Source: Elusimicrobia bacterium GWA2_69_24 (GTDB taxonomy: Bacteria; Elusimicrobiota; Elusimicrobia; UBA1565). From it: a stretch of 64,000 bases of DNA. The position numbers and the translations under genes are program-made. Under the pieces are notes generated by a model that worked only from the letters and a program-made list of their open reading frames with translations, ran no database searches and had not been told where the DNA came from. This document shows, in pieces, positions 23,386-31,998 of this stretch. The stretch covers positions 1 through 64,000 of the forward strand of contig MGTY01000110.1 of the NCBI GenBank assembly GCA_001799695.1. Direction: 5' to 3'. How positions within the stretch are numbered: the stretch's first letter is position 1; every line of letters starts with the position of its first letter.

Positions 23386-23805
23386 ATGCCGCGCAACGAG
23401 CTGCAGCTGCTGGTGGACAATCCCTCGATCCTGCGCAGGCCCTTCTGGATCCTCGGCGCGGTATCCCTGGTCTGCACGGGCCTGGCGGCCGCGGCCCTGG
23501 TGCACGTCGCGGCGCTCCTCCTGTGCCTCGCCGGCCTGGTGTTCGGGATCTGGCTGGCGGTCGACACGGCCGCGGTGGAGTACGTCGTGACGGACCGCCG
23601 GGTCCTGCGCCAGGGCGGCTTCCCGGCCCGGCGCGGGGGGGAGGTCCCCCTGGAATTCGTCCGCGAGGTGCGGCTGCTGCGGACCCCGCTGCAGACGGCC
23701 TTGGGGATCGGGGACGTGGAGGTGGTCTCGACGAAAGGGACGCTGCGTCTGGAGGGGTTGGAAGCCCCGGAGCGCCTGCAGGAGAAGATCCGCTCCCTGA
23801 TCTGA
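23386..23805 (+). CDS. bacterial PH-domain membrane protein
   Basis: 139 residues. Two transmembrane helices (~residues 22-60: FWILGAVSLVCTGLAAAALV, LLLCLAGLVFGIWLAV) precede a bPH_2-type domain (YVVTDRRVLRQGGF, EVPLEFVREVRLLRTPLQ, GIGDVEVVS). Proteins of this layout sit in the inner membrane; their role is mostly unknown. It lies 6 nt after gcvH and before the lipoate ligase, so it is likely cotranscribed without an obvious link to glycine cleavage. Confidence 0.75.
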   Translation: MPRNELQLLVDNPSILRRPFWILGAVSLVCTGLAAAALVHVAALLLCLAGLVFGIWLAVDTAAVEYVVTDRRVLRQGGFPARRGGEVPLEFVREVRLLRTPLQTALGIGDVEVVSTKGTLRLEGLEAPERLQEKIRSLI

Positions 23806-23815
23806 CCCGGGCACC

Positions 23816-24589
23816 ATGCGCGCGGTTCTCCTGCAGACGGGGCCGATGGATGTCTTCGCCCACATGGCGATGGACGAGGCGGTCCTGGAAACGGCCTGCG
23901 GCCAAGGGGCCGAGGCCCTCGCAGGGCGGTCGTCCTCCGCTCCCGGAGAGGGCGGGAGCCCCGGGGAGTGCGTGCTGCGCTTCTTCGCGTGGGCCGGGGA
24001 GGCGCCGTTCGGCGCGACGTTCGGTTACTCCCAGCGCCACGAGGCGGTCGCGGCGGCCGTGCGGCTGCGCTGGCCCGGGAAGCAGGTGCCCCTCACGCGG
24101 CGCTCGACGGGGGGCGGGATCGTGTTCCACGACGGGGACGTGACGTTTTCGCTGGTCTTCCCGTGGCCGGAGCTCTCGACGCCGGTCTTCGTGTACCGCG
24201 AGATCCACATGGCGGTGCAGCTGGGCCTCAAGGCGCACGGCTTCTGGTCGCGGCTCTGGAGACCCGGGCCGCCCGAAGGGGGCGCGGGGCCGCGGCAGGA
24301 ATGCTTCTCGGGTCCGGAGCCCGAGGACCTGGTCGACGCCGGCGGGGGGAAGGTGCTGGGCGGTGCCCTGCGGCGGCGCCGGGGGATGGGCCTCTATCAG
24401 GGGTCGCTGCGCCCCGAGGGCTTCGCCCCGGCTCCCCGGGAGCGTCTGGCGCGGGCGGTGCTGGAGGGGTTCAGCCTGCAGAAAGGGACGATCTTCGTAC
24501 CGCGCGAGCCCCGGCCGGCCACGGCGGCGGAGGCGCAGCGCCTGAGAGGCGAGCGGTACGGCGCGGAGCATTGGAACAAAAAAAGATAA
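23816..24589 (+). CDS. lipoate-protein ligase A-like protein
   Basis: 257 residues of the BPL/LplA/LipB fold. The motif RRSTGGGIVFHDGDVTFSLV matches the lipoate-binding RRxTGGGxVxHxxD, and the catalytic-lysine region is AGGGKVLGGALRR. It lacks the C-terminal accessory domain of E. coli LplA, as many LplA/LipL/LipM enzymes do. It could be a ligase, an octanoyltransferase or an amidotransferase. Its place behind gcvH suggests the H protein is the target. Confidence 0.8.
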   Translation: MRAVLLQTGPMDVFAHMAMDEAVLETACGQGAEALAGRSSSAPGEGGSPGECVLRFFAWAGEAPFGATFGYSQRHEAVAAAVRLRWPGKQVPLTRRSTGGGIVFHDGDVTFSLVFPWPELSTPVFVYREIHMAVQLGLKAHGFWSRLWRPGPPEGGAGPRQECFSGPEPEDLVDAGGGKVLGGALRRRRGMGLYQGSLRPEGFAPAPRERLARAVLEGFSLQKGTIFVPREPRPATAAEAQRLRGERYGAEHWNKKR

Positions 24590-24601
24590 GAGAGGAACAC
24601 C

Positions 24602-24832
24602 ATGAAAGCCTTCGTATTATGCAAGCTGATCGCCGGTCTCGAGCAGAAGGCCGTCAATCAGATCCGCACCATCAAGGGGATCAACGACGTGTTCCTGACC
24701 TTCGGGTCCTGGGACGCGATCCTGACGGCGGAAGCGGACACCATCGACAAGCTGAGCGGCCTGATCGTCCGGGAGATCCGGGGCATCCACGGGGTCCAGA
24801 ACACCGAGACCCTGGTCACTACGAACCTCTAA
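24602..24832 (+). CDS. stand-alone Lrp/AsnC ligand-binding domain
   Basis: 76 residues forming one RAM/AsnC_trans_reg domain (AFVLCKLIAGLEQKAVNQIR, IKGINDVFLTFGSWDAILTA, VREIRGIHGVQNTETLVTT) without the helix-turn-helix. Such proteins bind amino acids as oligomers or act as co-regulators. GAGAGGAACACC precedes ATG 24602. Next to glycine cleavage genes it could sense an amino acid; this is inference. Confidence 0.85.
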   Translation: MKAFVLCKLIAGLEQKAVNQIRTIKGINDVFLTFGSWDAILTAEADTIDKLSGLIVREIRGIHGVQNTETLVTTNL

Positions 24833-24900
24833 GGGATCCTCGGCGTAAGCGGATTGCAGAGACGGGCCGATTTTGGTACCGTTTTGCGTCCAGCCGATTT

Positions 24901-25317
24901 ATGGAGGGAGCACCACAAGAGCGCGCTGATCCCAAGACCAAGTTCATCCTCGTCGCCGACGATGATGAGGGGATCCGCGAGCTCATGAAGGTGATCCTGG
25001 GCAAGGAAGGGTTCGAGGTCGGCGTGGCCGAGGACGGGCGCGAGGCCCTCTCGGCGGTGCAGGCCCGGCGGCCCGACCTGATCATGCTGGACCTCATGAT
25101 GCCGGGGATGGGGGGCTACGAGGTCCTGCGGGCCCTCCAGGACGGGCCGACTTCCGGGATCCCGGTGATCCTGATGACGGGGCGGACCACGGATCTTTCG
25201 ATGGTGGACATGATCCGACAGGAGCCGAATGTGGTCGAATATTACGACAAGCCGATCCGCGCGGCCGTCCTGGCGATGACGGTGCACCGGATCTTGAACA
25301 CCCGCAAGCCGGCTTGA
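24901..25317 (+). CDS. single-domain response regulator, copy 1
   Basis: 138 residues, a receiver domain only. Acidic pocket VADDDEG, phosphoacceptor Asp64 in LIMLDLMMPG, Thr in LMTGR and Lys117 in YYDKPI are all present. There is no output domain, so it acts through partner proteins. It is about half identical to the next gene by eye, which indicates tandem duplication. No cognate histidine kinase is in the window. Confidence 0.85.
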   Translation: MEGAPQERADPKTKFILVADDDEGIRELMKVILGKEGFEVGVAEDGREALSAVQARRPDLIMLDLMMPGMGGYEVLRALQDGPTSGIPVILMTGRTTDLSMVDMIRQEPNVVEYYDKPIRAAVLAMTVHRILNTRKPA

Positions 25318-25340
25318 ATTGACTTCAGACGGAGCGCGCG

Positions 25341-25808
25341 ATGGAAGATGACGGCATGCAGATCCCGCAGTTGGCCGACCCGTCGACGAAGCGGGTCCTC
25401 ATCGTCGATGACGATGAGAGCATCCTGGACCTGCTGGAACACCTGGTCAAGCGCGAGGGCTTCCAGGTGGACCGCGCCTCCGACGGCGCGGAAGCGCTGC
25501 GCAAGGTGGAGGCCGTCACCCCGGACCTGATCATCCTGGACTTCATGCTTCCCGGCATGGGGGGCTTCGAGGTCGTCAAGGAACTCCAGATGGGCGACGC
25601 GCGGGGCACTCCCATCGTCGTCATCACGGGACGGCGGATCGACCGCCAGACCGTGGAGATGATCCGTCAGGAAGCCAACGTGCGGGAGTACCTCGAGAAG
25701 CCCGTCCGCCCCGCGATGCTGGGTGCCCTGCTCCACCGCCTGCTGCAGACGCGTCCCCCCGAGGTCCGCCGGACCACGGACCGGGGACCCATGTCCAGCG
25801 GCTGGTAG
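25341..25808 (+). CDS. single-domain response regulator, copy 2
   Basis: 155 residues. The receiver domain has IVDDDES, Asp67 in LIILDFMLPG, VITGR and Lys120 in YLEKPV. A short basic C-terminal tail (RPPEVRRTTDRGPMSSGW) has no recognisable output domain. It is the tandem partner of the preceding regulator, sharing MIRQE-x-NV-x-EY near the C-terminus. Confidence 0.85.
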   Translation: MEDDGMQIPQLADPSTKRVLIVDDDESILDLLEHLVKREGFQVDRASDGAEALRKVEAVTPDLIILDFMLPGMGGFEVVKELQMGDARGTPIVVITGRRIDRQTVEMIRQEANVREYLEKPVRPAMLGALLHRLLQTRPPEVRRTTDRGPMSSGW

Positions 25809-25810
25809 CG

Positions 25811-26269
25811 GTGCCGACCGTCCTGCGCTGGGCCAAGTTCGCCGTCGCCGCGGCCCTCGCGGTGACTGCCCTGGTCTACCTGGATCTCGTCCTGCGGGCC
25901 CGGTCCGCCTATCTCGAGGGGGAGCGCTTCCTGGAATGGCACCGCGACCCCGAGGCCAAGAAATCCCATTTCGAGGCGGAATTCCAGCGAGAGTCCCGGC
26001 GGCTCGACGCGGAGAAGTCCGCGGGGCGCTTGTCCGAACCGGAATTCCTGCAGCGCATGGAGCTGGAGCGCTTCCGCCGCGACGAGGCCGTGGCCGAGAG
26101 TTCCGTGAAATATGCCTACCACTGGTACAAGACCGCGGTGGAGCTCTTCTCTCCGCCCGAGAGCCGGTGGGTGCGGCTCTCCCGCGAGAAGATGGCCCTG
26201 ACCAAGGACCTCTGGAAGCAGGAGCTGGACCGCCGGAAGATCCCCTACGAAGAGTACATGCTCGAGTGA
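25811..26269 (+). CDS. membrane-anchored helical protein
   Basis: 152 residues, GTG start. One N-terminal transmembrane helix (FAVAAALAVTALVYLDLVLR) is followed by an all-helical, highly charged domain (KKSHFEAEFQRESRRLDAEK, ERFRRDEAVAESSVKYAYHW). The family is not recognised. It overlaps the next gene by 4 nt (GTGA) and lies 2 nt after the response regulator, which suggests one operon. Confidence 0.6.
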   Translation: MPTVLRWAKFAVAAALAVTALVYLDLVLRARSAYLEGERFLEWHRDPEAKKSHFEAEFQRESRRLDAEKSAGRLSEPEFLQRMELERFRRDEAVAESSVKYAYHWYKTAVELFSPPESRWVRLSREKMALTKDLWKQELDRRKIPYEEYMLE

Positions 26270-27015
26270 GCCGCTCACGGCGGCCCGCGGGGCGCCGATT
26301 CGGGCTCTCCATCGGCGGCTGGCTCCGGACCGCTCTGGGCCTGGCGCTGATGCCGACGGCGGTCTTGTCGGTCGTCGCCCTGGCCCGGTCCTTCGGGGAC
26401 CTGGCCCAGGCCGCGGCCGCCCGGGACGGGGCGCTGCGCGGGATCGGCCCGTTCGTCGCGGGCTTCGCCGGCTACGCCGCGCTCCATCTGCTGGGGATCG
26501 TCCGCCTGAGCCGCCTCTACGTCCTGGGCCATGAGCTGACGCACGCCGCGGCGGTCTGGGCGGGAGGGGGCAAGGTGTACCGGATCGTGGTCGCTTCCGA
26601 CAGCGGGCGCGTCGACCTTTCGCATATGAGCGCCTTCGTGGCGCTCGCCCCCTATTGGATCCCCTTCTACGGGCTGGTCGTGGCGGGGGCCTACCGCCTG
26701 GCCCTGTGGGCGGGCGCGGCTCCCGGAGCCCGCGGGCTCTTTCTGGCCCTGATGGGAGCCGCGCTCTCGTTCCATTGGATGCACACCGTACGCTCCCTCT
26801 GGGTCACGCGGCAGAGCGACCTGGACCAGGCGGGGCTGGCGCTGTCCTTGGCGCTCATCGCCCTGCTCAACGCCCTGGTCATGCTCGCGGCGCTCAAGTG
26901 CCTGTTCCCGGTCTCGGTGTCCCTGGCCGGGAGACTGCGCTGGGTGGCGGGCTCGAGCGTGCATTTCTGGTCGGGACTCGGAGGGCTCCTGCAGCCCGCC
27001 TGGGGGGGGCCGTGA
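26266..27015 (+). CDS. membrane protein with HExxH motif (M50-like)
   Basis: 249 residues, GTG start overlapping the preceding stop. Five to six hydrophobic helices. The motif LGHELTHAAAVW (HELTH, near residue 88) lies at the start of a membrane segment, as in site-2-protease-type (M50) enzymes. The second-ligand NPDG-like motif of S2P is not clear (VALAPYWIPFYG is in a comparable place), so activity is uncertain. It overlaps the kinase-like gene by 4 nt. Confidence 0.55.
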   Translation: MSRSRRPAGRRFGLSIGGWLRTALGLALMPTAVLSVVALARSFGDLAQAAAARDGALRGIGPFVAGFAGYAALHLLGIVRLSRLYVLGHELTHAAAVWAGGGKVYRIVVASDSGRVDLSHMSAFVALAPYWIPFYGLVVAGAYRLALWAGAAPGARGLFLALMGAALSFHWMHTVRSLWVTRQSDLDQAGLALSLALIALLNALVMLAALKCLFPVSVSLAGRLRWVAGSSVHFWSGLGGLLQPAWGGP

Positions 27016-27602
27016 GCGCGCGGCCGGAGCTCCTGAAGGAATTCAAACGCAAGGCCTTCCACTGCCTGAGCCTGCTCTATCTCGCCGCGTATCATCGGTT
27101 CGGGGCTCGGACGACGCTCACGCTCATGGCGGTCTGGATCCTCCTGGAAGGCTGCGTCGAGTGGGTCCGGCTGCGCTATCCCCGGGTCAACGGGACCCTC
27201 ATGCGGCTGGTCGGGAACATCCATCGTCCCGATGAGGAGCATCGCGTCAGCGGCATCCTCTGGACCACGCTGGGCTGCTGGTTGACCCTCTTCCTGTTCG
27301 GCGACCGGCCGATGGTCGTGAGCGCGGCCATCCTCTACCTGGCCCTGGGGGATGGGGCCGCGGCCCTGGTCGGCCGCGCCTGGGGCCGGACCCAGATCGG
27401 CTTCGGGGGGCGGCGCAAGACCTTGGAGGGCTCCCTCGGCTGCTTCGCCGCCTGCCTGGCGGCCGGCTGGGCCGTGGGCCTGCGCGGGGTCCCGCTGGCC
27501 GCGGGAGCCGCGGTCGCGACCCTCCTGGAGCTGGTGCCCCTGCCGCTCGACGACAACCTCTGGCTGCCCCTGTTGTCGGCGGCGGTCCTGTCCTCTTTCT
27601 GA
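27012..27602 (+). CDS. CDP-DG synthase/dolichol kinase-like membrane protein
   Basis: 196 residues, GTG start. Five to six membrane helices and the family motif AILYLALGDGAAALVGRAWG followed by RRKTLEGSLGCF, which fits the CTP-dependent phytol/dolichol/diacylglycerol kinase branch (DGK1/SEC59/VTE5). The substrate is a lipid alcohol of unknown type. The preceding gene overlaps its start. Confidence 0.7.
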   Translation: MSARPELLKEFKRKAFHCLSLLYLAAYHRFGARTTLTLMAVWILLEGCVEWVRLRYPRVNGTLMRLVGNIHRPDEEHRVSGILWTTLGCWLTLFLFGDRPMVVSAAILYLALGDGAAALVGRAWGRTQIGFGGRRKTLEGSLGCFAACLAAGWAVGLRGVPLAAGAAVATLLELVPLPLDDNLWLPLLSAAVLSSF

Positions 27603-27630
27603 GTTCGCGCGCCTGCGCGAACAAAAAAGT

Positions 27631-27636
27631 TAAAAT
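27631..27636 (+). promoter_or_regulatory. -10 box of the AsmA gene
   Basis: TAAAAT lies 8 nt before ATG 27645. There is no -35 box at proper spacing. The short A/T-rich stretch stands out between GC-rich genes. Confidence 0.4.
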
Positions 27637-27644
27637 AGCGTCCC

Positions 27645-29924
27645 ATGTCGCGCGCCCGGCGCTGGACCTTATTCAGATTCCTTTACGCCTTCTTCCGCCG
27701 GTCCGTGCGCCTGCTCGTGGGGCTGTGGATACTCCTGGTCTGCCTCGGGGTCCTGGCGGCCGTGGCGGTCAAGGTCTACGTCACACCGGAAGCCCTCAAG
27801 TCGCGCATCATCGCCGAGCTGGAGCAGACCTTCCAGCGTCCGGTGCGCATCCGCCATGTGACCCTGGTGCTCCATCAGGGGATCAAGGTCAGCGGCCTCG
27901 AGGTCAGCGACAGCCCCGAGTCCCCCGACTCCCCCTTCCTCTCCAGCGATTTCCTGCTGGTCACGGTGAAGCTGTCCCCGCTCCTGCAGGGCAAGATCGA
28001 GCTGAGCCGGGTCCTGCTCATGTCCCCGCGCATCCATGTGGTCCGCCGCAAGGACGGGACCTGGAATTTCTCGAGCCTGCTGGAGGCTCTGGCCAAGCGG
28101 GCCCCCCGGAAGGGGCGGCTGTCCTTGCCTCCCCTGGAGGCCGCCGACCGCATCTCCATCGAGCGCGGCACGGTGGTCTACGAGGACCTGACGCGGGACC
28201 TTTCCCTGGTCTTCGAGGACCTCGGCCTGAACGCGGACCGGTTCAGCCTGGACGCCCCTTTCGCGGTCCGCTTCGGTTTCCGCAACTCCAGCCGCGTCGC
28301 CGGCAAGGCGGTGCAGGCGGTCGTCTCCCTCGAGGGGAACGCGTCGCTGGGACGCTTCCGGCTGGAATCGGCGGCATTGGCCGCGGAGAAGTTGTCTTTG
28401 CGCCTCAACGGCCAGCCCTTCCAGGTCTCCGGGACCGTGCGCAATTTCCTGCGGCCCGCGCTCAATCTCCAGATCGACGCGCCGCGCCTGACCTCCGAGA
28501 CCCTCTCCCCCTACGGGGCGGTGCCCCCCGGCATCGACTTCCCGGCCAGCCGCTGGGAGCTGCGCGCCGAGCCGGCCCCGGGGGAGGGGCTGGCCCGGGT
28601 GTTCCACATCGGGCACCTGGGTTTCGCGGCGAACGGACTGCGCCTGGCCTCCTTCGGGAATGTGGACTTCGCGAAGGGGCGGTTCCGCCTGAAGCTCCAG
28701 ACCCCGGGCCTGCCCCTGGAGAAGGTCATCGCGGTGTATCCCGGGTGGGGCGGCCACGGCATCGAGGGGACCGCGGCCGGTTCCGTCATCGTGGAGGGGC
28801 CCTACGCGAAGCCGTCCTTGGCCCAGGTCGCGCTGCAGCTGCGCGGCTTCGCGATGTCGTTCAAGAACCAGAAGCGGATGTCCAAGATGGACCTCTCCAT
28901 CCGGGCGGAGGAGGGGCTCAAGACCTGGGAGCTGCGCGCCGCCAAGGGCACCTACGTGGCCTACGCCAACGCCCTCTCCGACGTGGACGTCTCGGCCCGG
29001 ATCGACAAGGGGAACATGGCCGTGCCCAGGCTCGCGGTCACCTGGAACGGGTCGCGCATCGACCTGCGCGGCTGCGTCGAGCACCTGGCGGCGCCCAAGG
29101 CCGTCTACTTCGACGGGACGGTGGATTCCCTGCGCTCCGACGAGCTCTATTCCGCCATCATGAACCTCATCGAGCTGCGCCGCGCCGAGAAGGGGGAGGC
29201 TCCGGGCCCCAAGACCTCCAACGACTGGTCGCGCGTGTTCAAGTACGCCATCCCGGAGAAGTTCCCCGACCTGATCGGCCGCCTGAAGGTCCAGCGCGCG
29301 CATAGCCCCAATTTCGACACCCAGAGCCTCGACGTGGTCTGCGACATCAAGAACATCTCCAAGGGGCTGACGGACGTGGACGGGCATTTCACGGCCGGGT
29401 TCGGCCCGGGGCGGATCTCCAACATCCCGACCATGCAGAAAGCCCACCCCCTGCTCAACGTCCTGCTGCTGCCCTTCGTGGAGATGCAGAAGATCGAGCG
29501 GAAGGCGGTCTTGAGCCTGGACACCGCCGTCCCGCTGACGCTCGATTTCACGCGGACCTACGGGGACTTCGGGGTCAACGACGGCATCGTCGACGTACGC
29601 TACGTGCATTTCGACAGCAACCAGTTCCTCTGCTTCGCCGACGGCCGCGTGGACTTCCCGAAGGAGGGGCTGGACCTGCACGTGCTCCTGCGCATCCCCA
29701 AGCCCCGGGGCAACCTCCCCTTCCATCTCACGGACACGAAGGGGCGGCCGGCCATCGACCTGTCTTTGAAGAAGAACCTCAACGATCCGGACATGGAGTT
29801 CAACAGCCGGAAGATGGGGGACAACGACATCGAGGATTCCCTGGCCGGGGGCTTCAAGCGGGCGGCGCCCTTCGCGCCGCTCGAGGAAAAGCTTTCCTGC
29901 GGGATGCCGAGGGGGACGCCATGA
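27645..29924 (+). CDS. AsmA-family envelope protein
   Basis: 759 residues. One N-terminal transmembrane helix (LLVGLWILLVCLGVLAAVAV) and an AsmA N-terminal domain (TPEALKSRIIAELEQTFQRP, ISIERGTVVYEDLT). A long beta-rich region follows, with the AsmA C-terminal segment near residues 580-720 (FTAGFGPGRISNIP, VDVRYVHFDSNQFLCFADGR). Relatives (TamB, YhdP, AsmA) form bridges that move phospholipid to the outer membrane. The start follows TAAAAT by 8 nt. The stop overlaps purB (ATGA). Confidence 0.8.
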   Translation: MSRARRWTLFRFLYAFFRRSVRLLVGLWILLVCLGVLAAVAVKVYVTPEALKSRIIAELEQTFQRPVRIRHVTLVLHQGIKVSGLEVSDSPESPDSPFLSSDFLLVTVKLSPLLQGKIELSRVLLMSPRIHVVRRKDGTWNFSSLLEALAKRAPRKGRLSLPPLEAADRISIERGTVVYEDLTRDLSLVFEDLGLNADRFSLDAPFAVRFGFRNSSRVAGKAVQAVVSLEGNASLGRFRLESAALAAEKLSLRLNGQPFQVSGTVRNFLRPALNLQIDAPRLTSETLSPYGAVPPGIDFPASRWELRAEPAPGEGLARVFHIGHLGFAANGLRLASFGNVDFAKGRFRLKLQTPGLPLEKVIAVYPGWGGHGIEGTAAGSVIVEGPYAKPSLAQVALQLRGFAMSFKNQKRMSKMDLSIRAEEGLKTWELRAAKGTYVAYANALSDVDVSARIDKGNMAVPRLAVTWNGSRIDLRGCVEHLAAPKAVYFDGTVDSLRSDELYSAIMNLIELRRAEKGEAPGPKTSNDWSRVFKYAIPEKFPDLIGRLKVQRAHSPNFDTQSLDVVCDIKNISKGLTDVDGHFTAGFGPGRISNIPTMQKAHPLLNVLLLPFVEMQKIERKAVLSLDTAVPLTLDFTRTYGDFGVNDGIVDVRYVHFDSNQFLCFADGRVDFPKEGLDLHVLLRIPKPRGNLPFHLTDTKGRPAIDLSLKKNLNDPDMEFNSRKMGDNDIEDSLAGGFKRAAPFAPLEEKLSCGMPRGTP

Positions 29925-31234
29925 TACTTCGCTATTCACGGCCGGAGATGGTGGGGATCTGGGAGACGGAGGCCCGCCTGCGCCGGATGCTGGAGGTGGA
30001 GCTCGCCTGGACCGAGGCCATCGCCCATCTCAAGCGCCTGCCCCGCGCGGAGATCGGGGTCTTCCGTTCCCTGCTGCGCGCCGGGGGCCTGGAGGGCCGG
30101 GTCCTGAAAAAGGAGGAGGAGAGCGGCCACGACGTCGTCGCCCTGCTGCAGGTGGTCTCGGACGCCCTGCGGCGCAAGGCCCCGCGCATCGCCCAGTACC
30201 TCCATTACGGCCTGACCTCCTCGGATGTGCTCGACACCGCGCTGGCCCTGCAGCTGCGCGACGCGGCCGGTCTCCTGATCGCCGATTGGGAGGCCCTGCT
30301 GGCCGCGATCCGGACCCTGTCGCGCCGGCACGCGCGGACCTGGATGGCGGGGCGCACGCACGGCGTGCACGCCGAGCCCACCACCTTCGGGCTCAAGCTC
30401 GCGGGCTGGCACGCCGAGGGCCGCCGCAACCTGCTCCGGCTCCGGCGGGCGCGGGAGGCGGTCTCCTTCGGGAAGCTCTCCGGGGCCGTGGGCAGCTACG
30501 CCCATTTCCCGCCCCGGCTGGAAACCGCGGTGCTGCGGCGGCTGGGGCTCGCGCCCGAGCCGGTATCCACCCAGGTCGTGCCCCGCGACCGGCACGCCGA
30601 ATTCTTCGCCGCGCTGGCCCTCTCGGCGGGGGCCATCGAGCGGTTCGCCACGGAGATCCGGCACCTCCAGCGCACCGAGGTGCTCGAGGCGGAGGAGCCC
30701 TTCGGCAAGGGCCAGAAAGGCTCGTCGGCCATGCCGCACAAGCGCAACCCCATCCTCTGCGAGAACCTCTGCGGGCTGGCGCGGCTGATCCGGGGGCACG
30801 CGGTCCCCATGCTCGAGGACATCGCGCTCTGGCACGAGCGCGACATCAGCCATTCGTCCGTGGAGCGCGTGGCCCTGCCGGACGCCGCCATCCTGCTGGA
30901 TTTCATGCTGCAGCGCTTCACCCGGGTCGTGGCGGGGCTCCAGGTGTATCCCGCGGCCATGCGGCGCAACCTGGACGCCTCCTGCGGCCTGGTGTTCAGC
31001 CAGCGGGTCCTCCTGAACCTGATCGACCGCGGCCTGAGCCGCATGGACGCCTACGACATCGTCCAGCGCGGCGCCATGGAGACCTGGCGCACCCGGGAGC
31101 CCTTCCAGGAGGTCCTCTGGAAGGACCCCGCCATCCGCGCCCGCTTCACCCGGAAGGGCTTGTCCCGCTGCTTCGACCTCGCCCCTTACGGCGGGGCCGT
31201 CCGGCAGGTGCTGCGCCGGGAGGGCATCCTGTGA
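29921..31234 (+). CDS. purB: adenylosuccinate lyase
   Basis: 437 residues, full length. It catalyses two fumarate-releasing steps of purine synthesis. The fumarase-superfamily signature GSSAMPHKRNP is intact. LHYGLTSSDVLDTA (substrate binding) and MAGRTHGVHAEPTTFG (catalytic His) are also present. It overlaps the AsmA gene and the next gene by 4 nt each, so it is read within one operon. Confidence 0.95.
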   Translation: MILRYSRPEMVGIWETEARLRRMLEVELAWTEAIAHLKRLPRAEIGVFRSLLRAGGLEGRVLKKEEESGHDVVALLQVVSDALRRKAPRIAQYLHYGLTSSDVLDTALALQLRDAAGLLIADWEALLAAIRTLSRRHARTWMAGRTHGVHAEPTTFGLKLAGWHAEGRRNLLRLRRAREAVSFGKLSGAVGSYAHFPPRLETAVLRRLGLAPEPVSTQVVPRDRHAEFFAALALSAGAIERFATEIRHLQRTEVLEAEEPFGKGQKGSSAMPHKRNPILCENLCGLARLIRGHAVPMLEDIALWHERDISHSSVERVALPDAAILLDFMLQRFTRVVAGLQVYPAAMRRNLDASCGLVFSQRVLLNLIDRGLSRMDAYDIVQRGAMETWRTREPFQEVLWKDPAIRARFTRKGLSRCFDLAPYGGAVRQVLRREGIL

Positions 31235-31998
31235 GCCCGCTCATCGCCCTGCTGACCGATTTCGGGAGCCGCGACCCCTACGTCGGCGTCATGAAGGGCG
31301 TGCTCCTGGGTCGGGCTCCGGGCGCGCGGATCGTGGACCTGTGCCACGAGGTCCCGCCGCAGGACGTGCGCATGGGGGCCCTGCACCTGCTGGCCGCGGC
31401 GCCGTTCTTCCCGGCCGGCACCCTGTTCGTCTGCGTGGTGGACCCCGGCGTGGGCACGGCGCGCGCGGTCCTGTGGGCGAGCGACGGGCGCCGCCAGTAC
31501 CTGGCGCCGGACAACGGACTGCTCAGCTGGACGCTGCGCGGCGCGGCGGGCCTGGAACTGCGGCGGGTGACCAACCGCTCCCTGTTCCTGCCCGAGGTCA
31601 GCCGCACCTTCCAGGGGCGGGACGTGTTCGCTCCGGTGGCCGCCGCCCTCGCGGGAGGGCTGTCTCCGGAGGAGCTCGGCCCGCGCTGCGTCTCCTGCAA
31701 GCGGCTCCCTTTTCCCGCGGTGCGCCGCCGCGGGGGCGCGGTCCGGGGGGAAGTCATCGCCGTGGACGGGTTCGGCAACGCGGTCACCAACATCCGGGCC
31801 GCGGACCTGGGGCCGGGCAAGGCGTTCTCCGCCCGCGGGGTGCAGTTCGGCGCTTTGCGGGAAAGCTACGCCTCGGCGCGGCCGGGCCGTCCCCTGGCGC
31901 TCACGGGGTCGCTCGGTTTCGTCGAGTTCGCGCTGCGGGACGGGAATCTGGCGGAGTCGCACGATATCAGGATCGGGGAGGTAGTTCATGCCCGTTGA
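31231..31998 (+). CDS. SAM hydrolase/hydroxide adenosyltransferase (DUF62)
   Basis: 255 residues, GTG start overlapping the purB stop. Family motifs: IALLTDFGSRDPYVGVMKG, VVDPGVGT, LAPDNGLLS and VDGFGNAVTNI. These enzymes split SAM into adenosine and methionine using hydroxide, and relatives act as fluorinases or chlorinases. The halogenase insertion loops are not evident, so plain SAM hydrolysis is the likely role. It overlaps the methyltransferase gene by 11 nt. Confidence 0.85.
   Translation: MSPLIALLTDFGSRDPYVGVMKGVLLGRAPGARIVDLCHEVPPQDVRMGALHLLAAAPFFPAGTLFVCVVDPGVGTARAVLWASDGRRQYLAPDNGLLSWTLRGAAGLELRRVTNRSLFLPEVSRTFQGRDVFAPVAAALAGGLSPEELGPRCVSCKRLPFPAVRRRGGAVRGEVIAVDGFGNAVTNIRAADLGPGKAFSARGVQFGALRESYASARPGRPLALTGSLGFVEFALRDGNLAESHDIRIGEVVHAR

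Noticed and set aside
27669-29939. 756-codon open frame on the minus strand
   Set aside because: It is antisense to the AsmA gene. Its composition (His/Gly/Gln/Arg-rich) is the usual shadow of GC-rich coding DNA.
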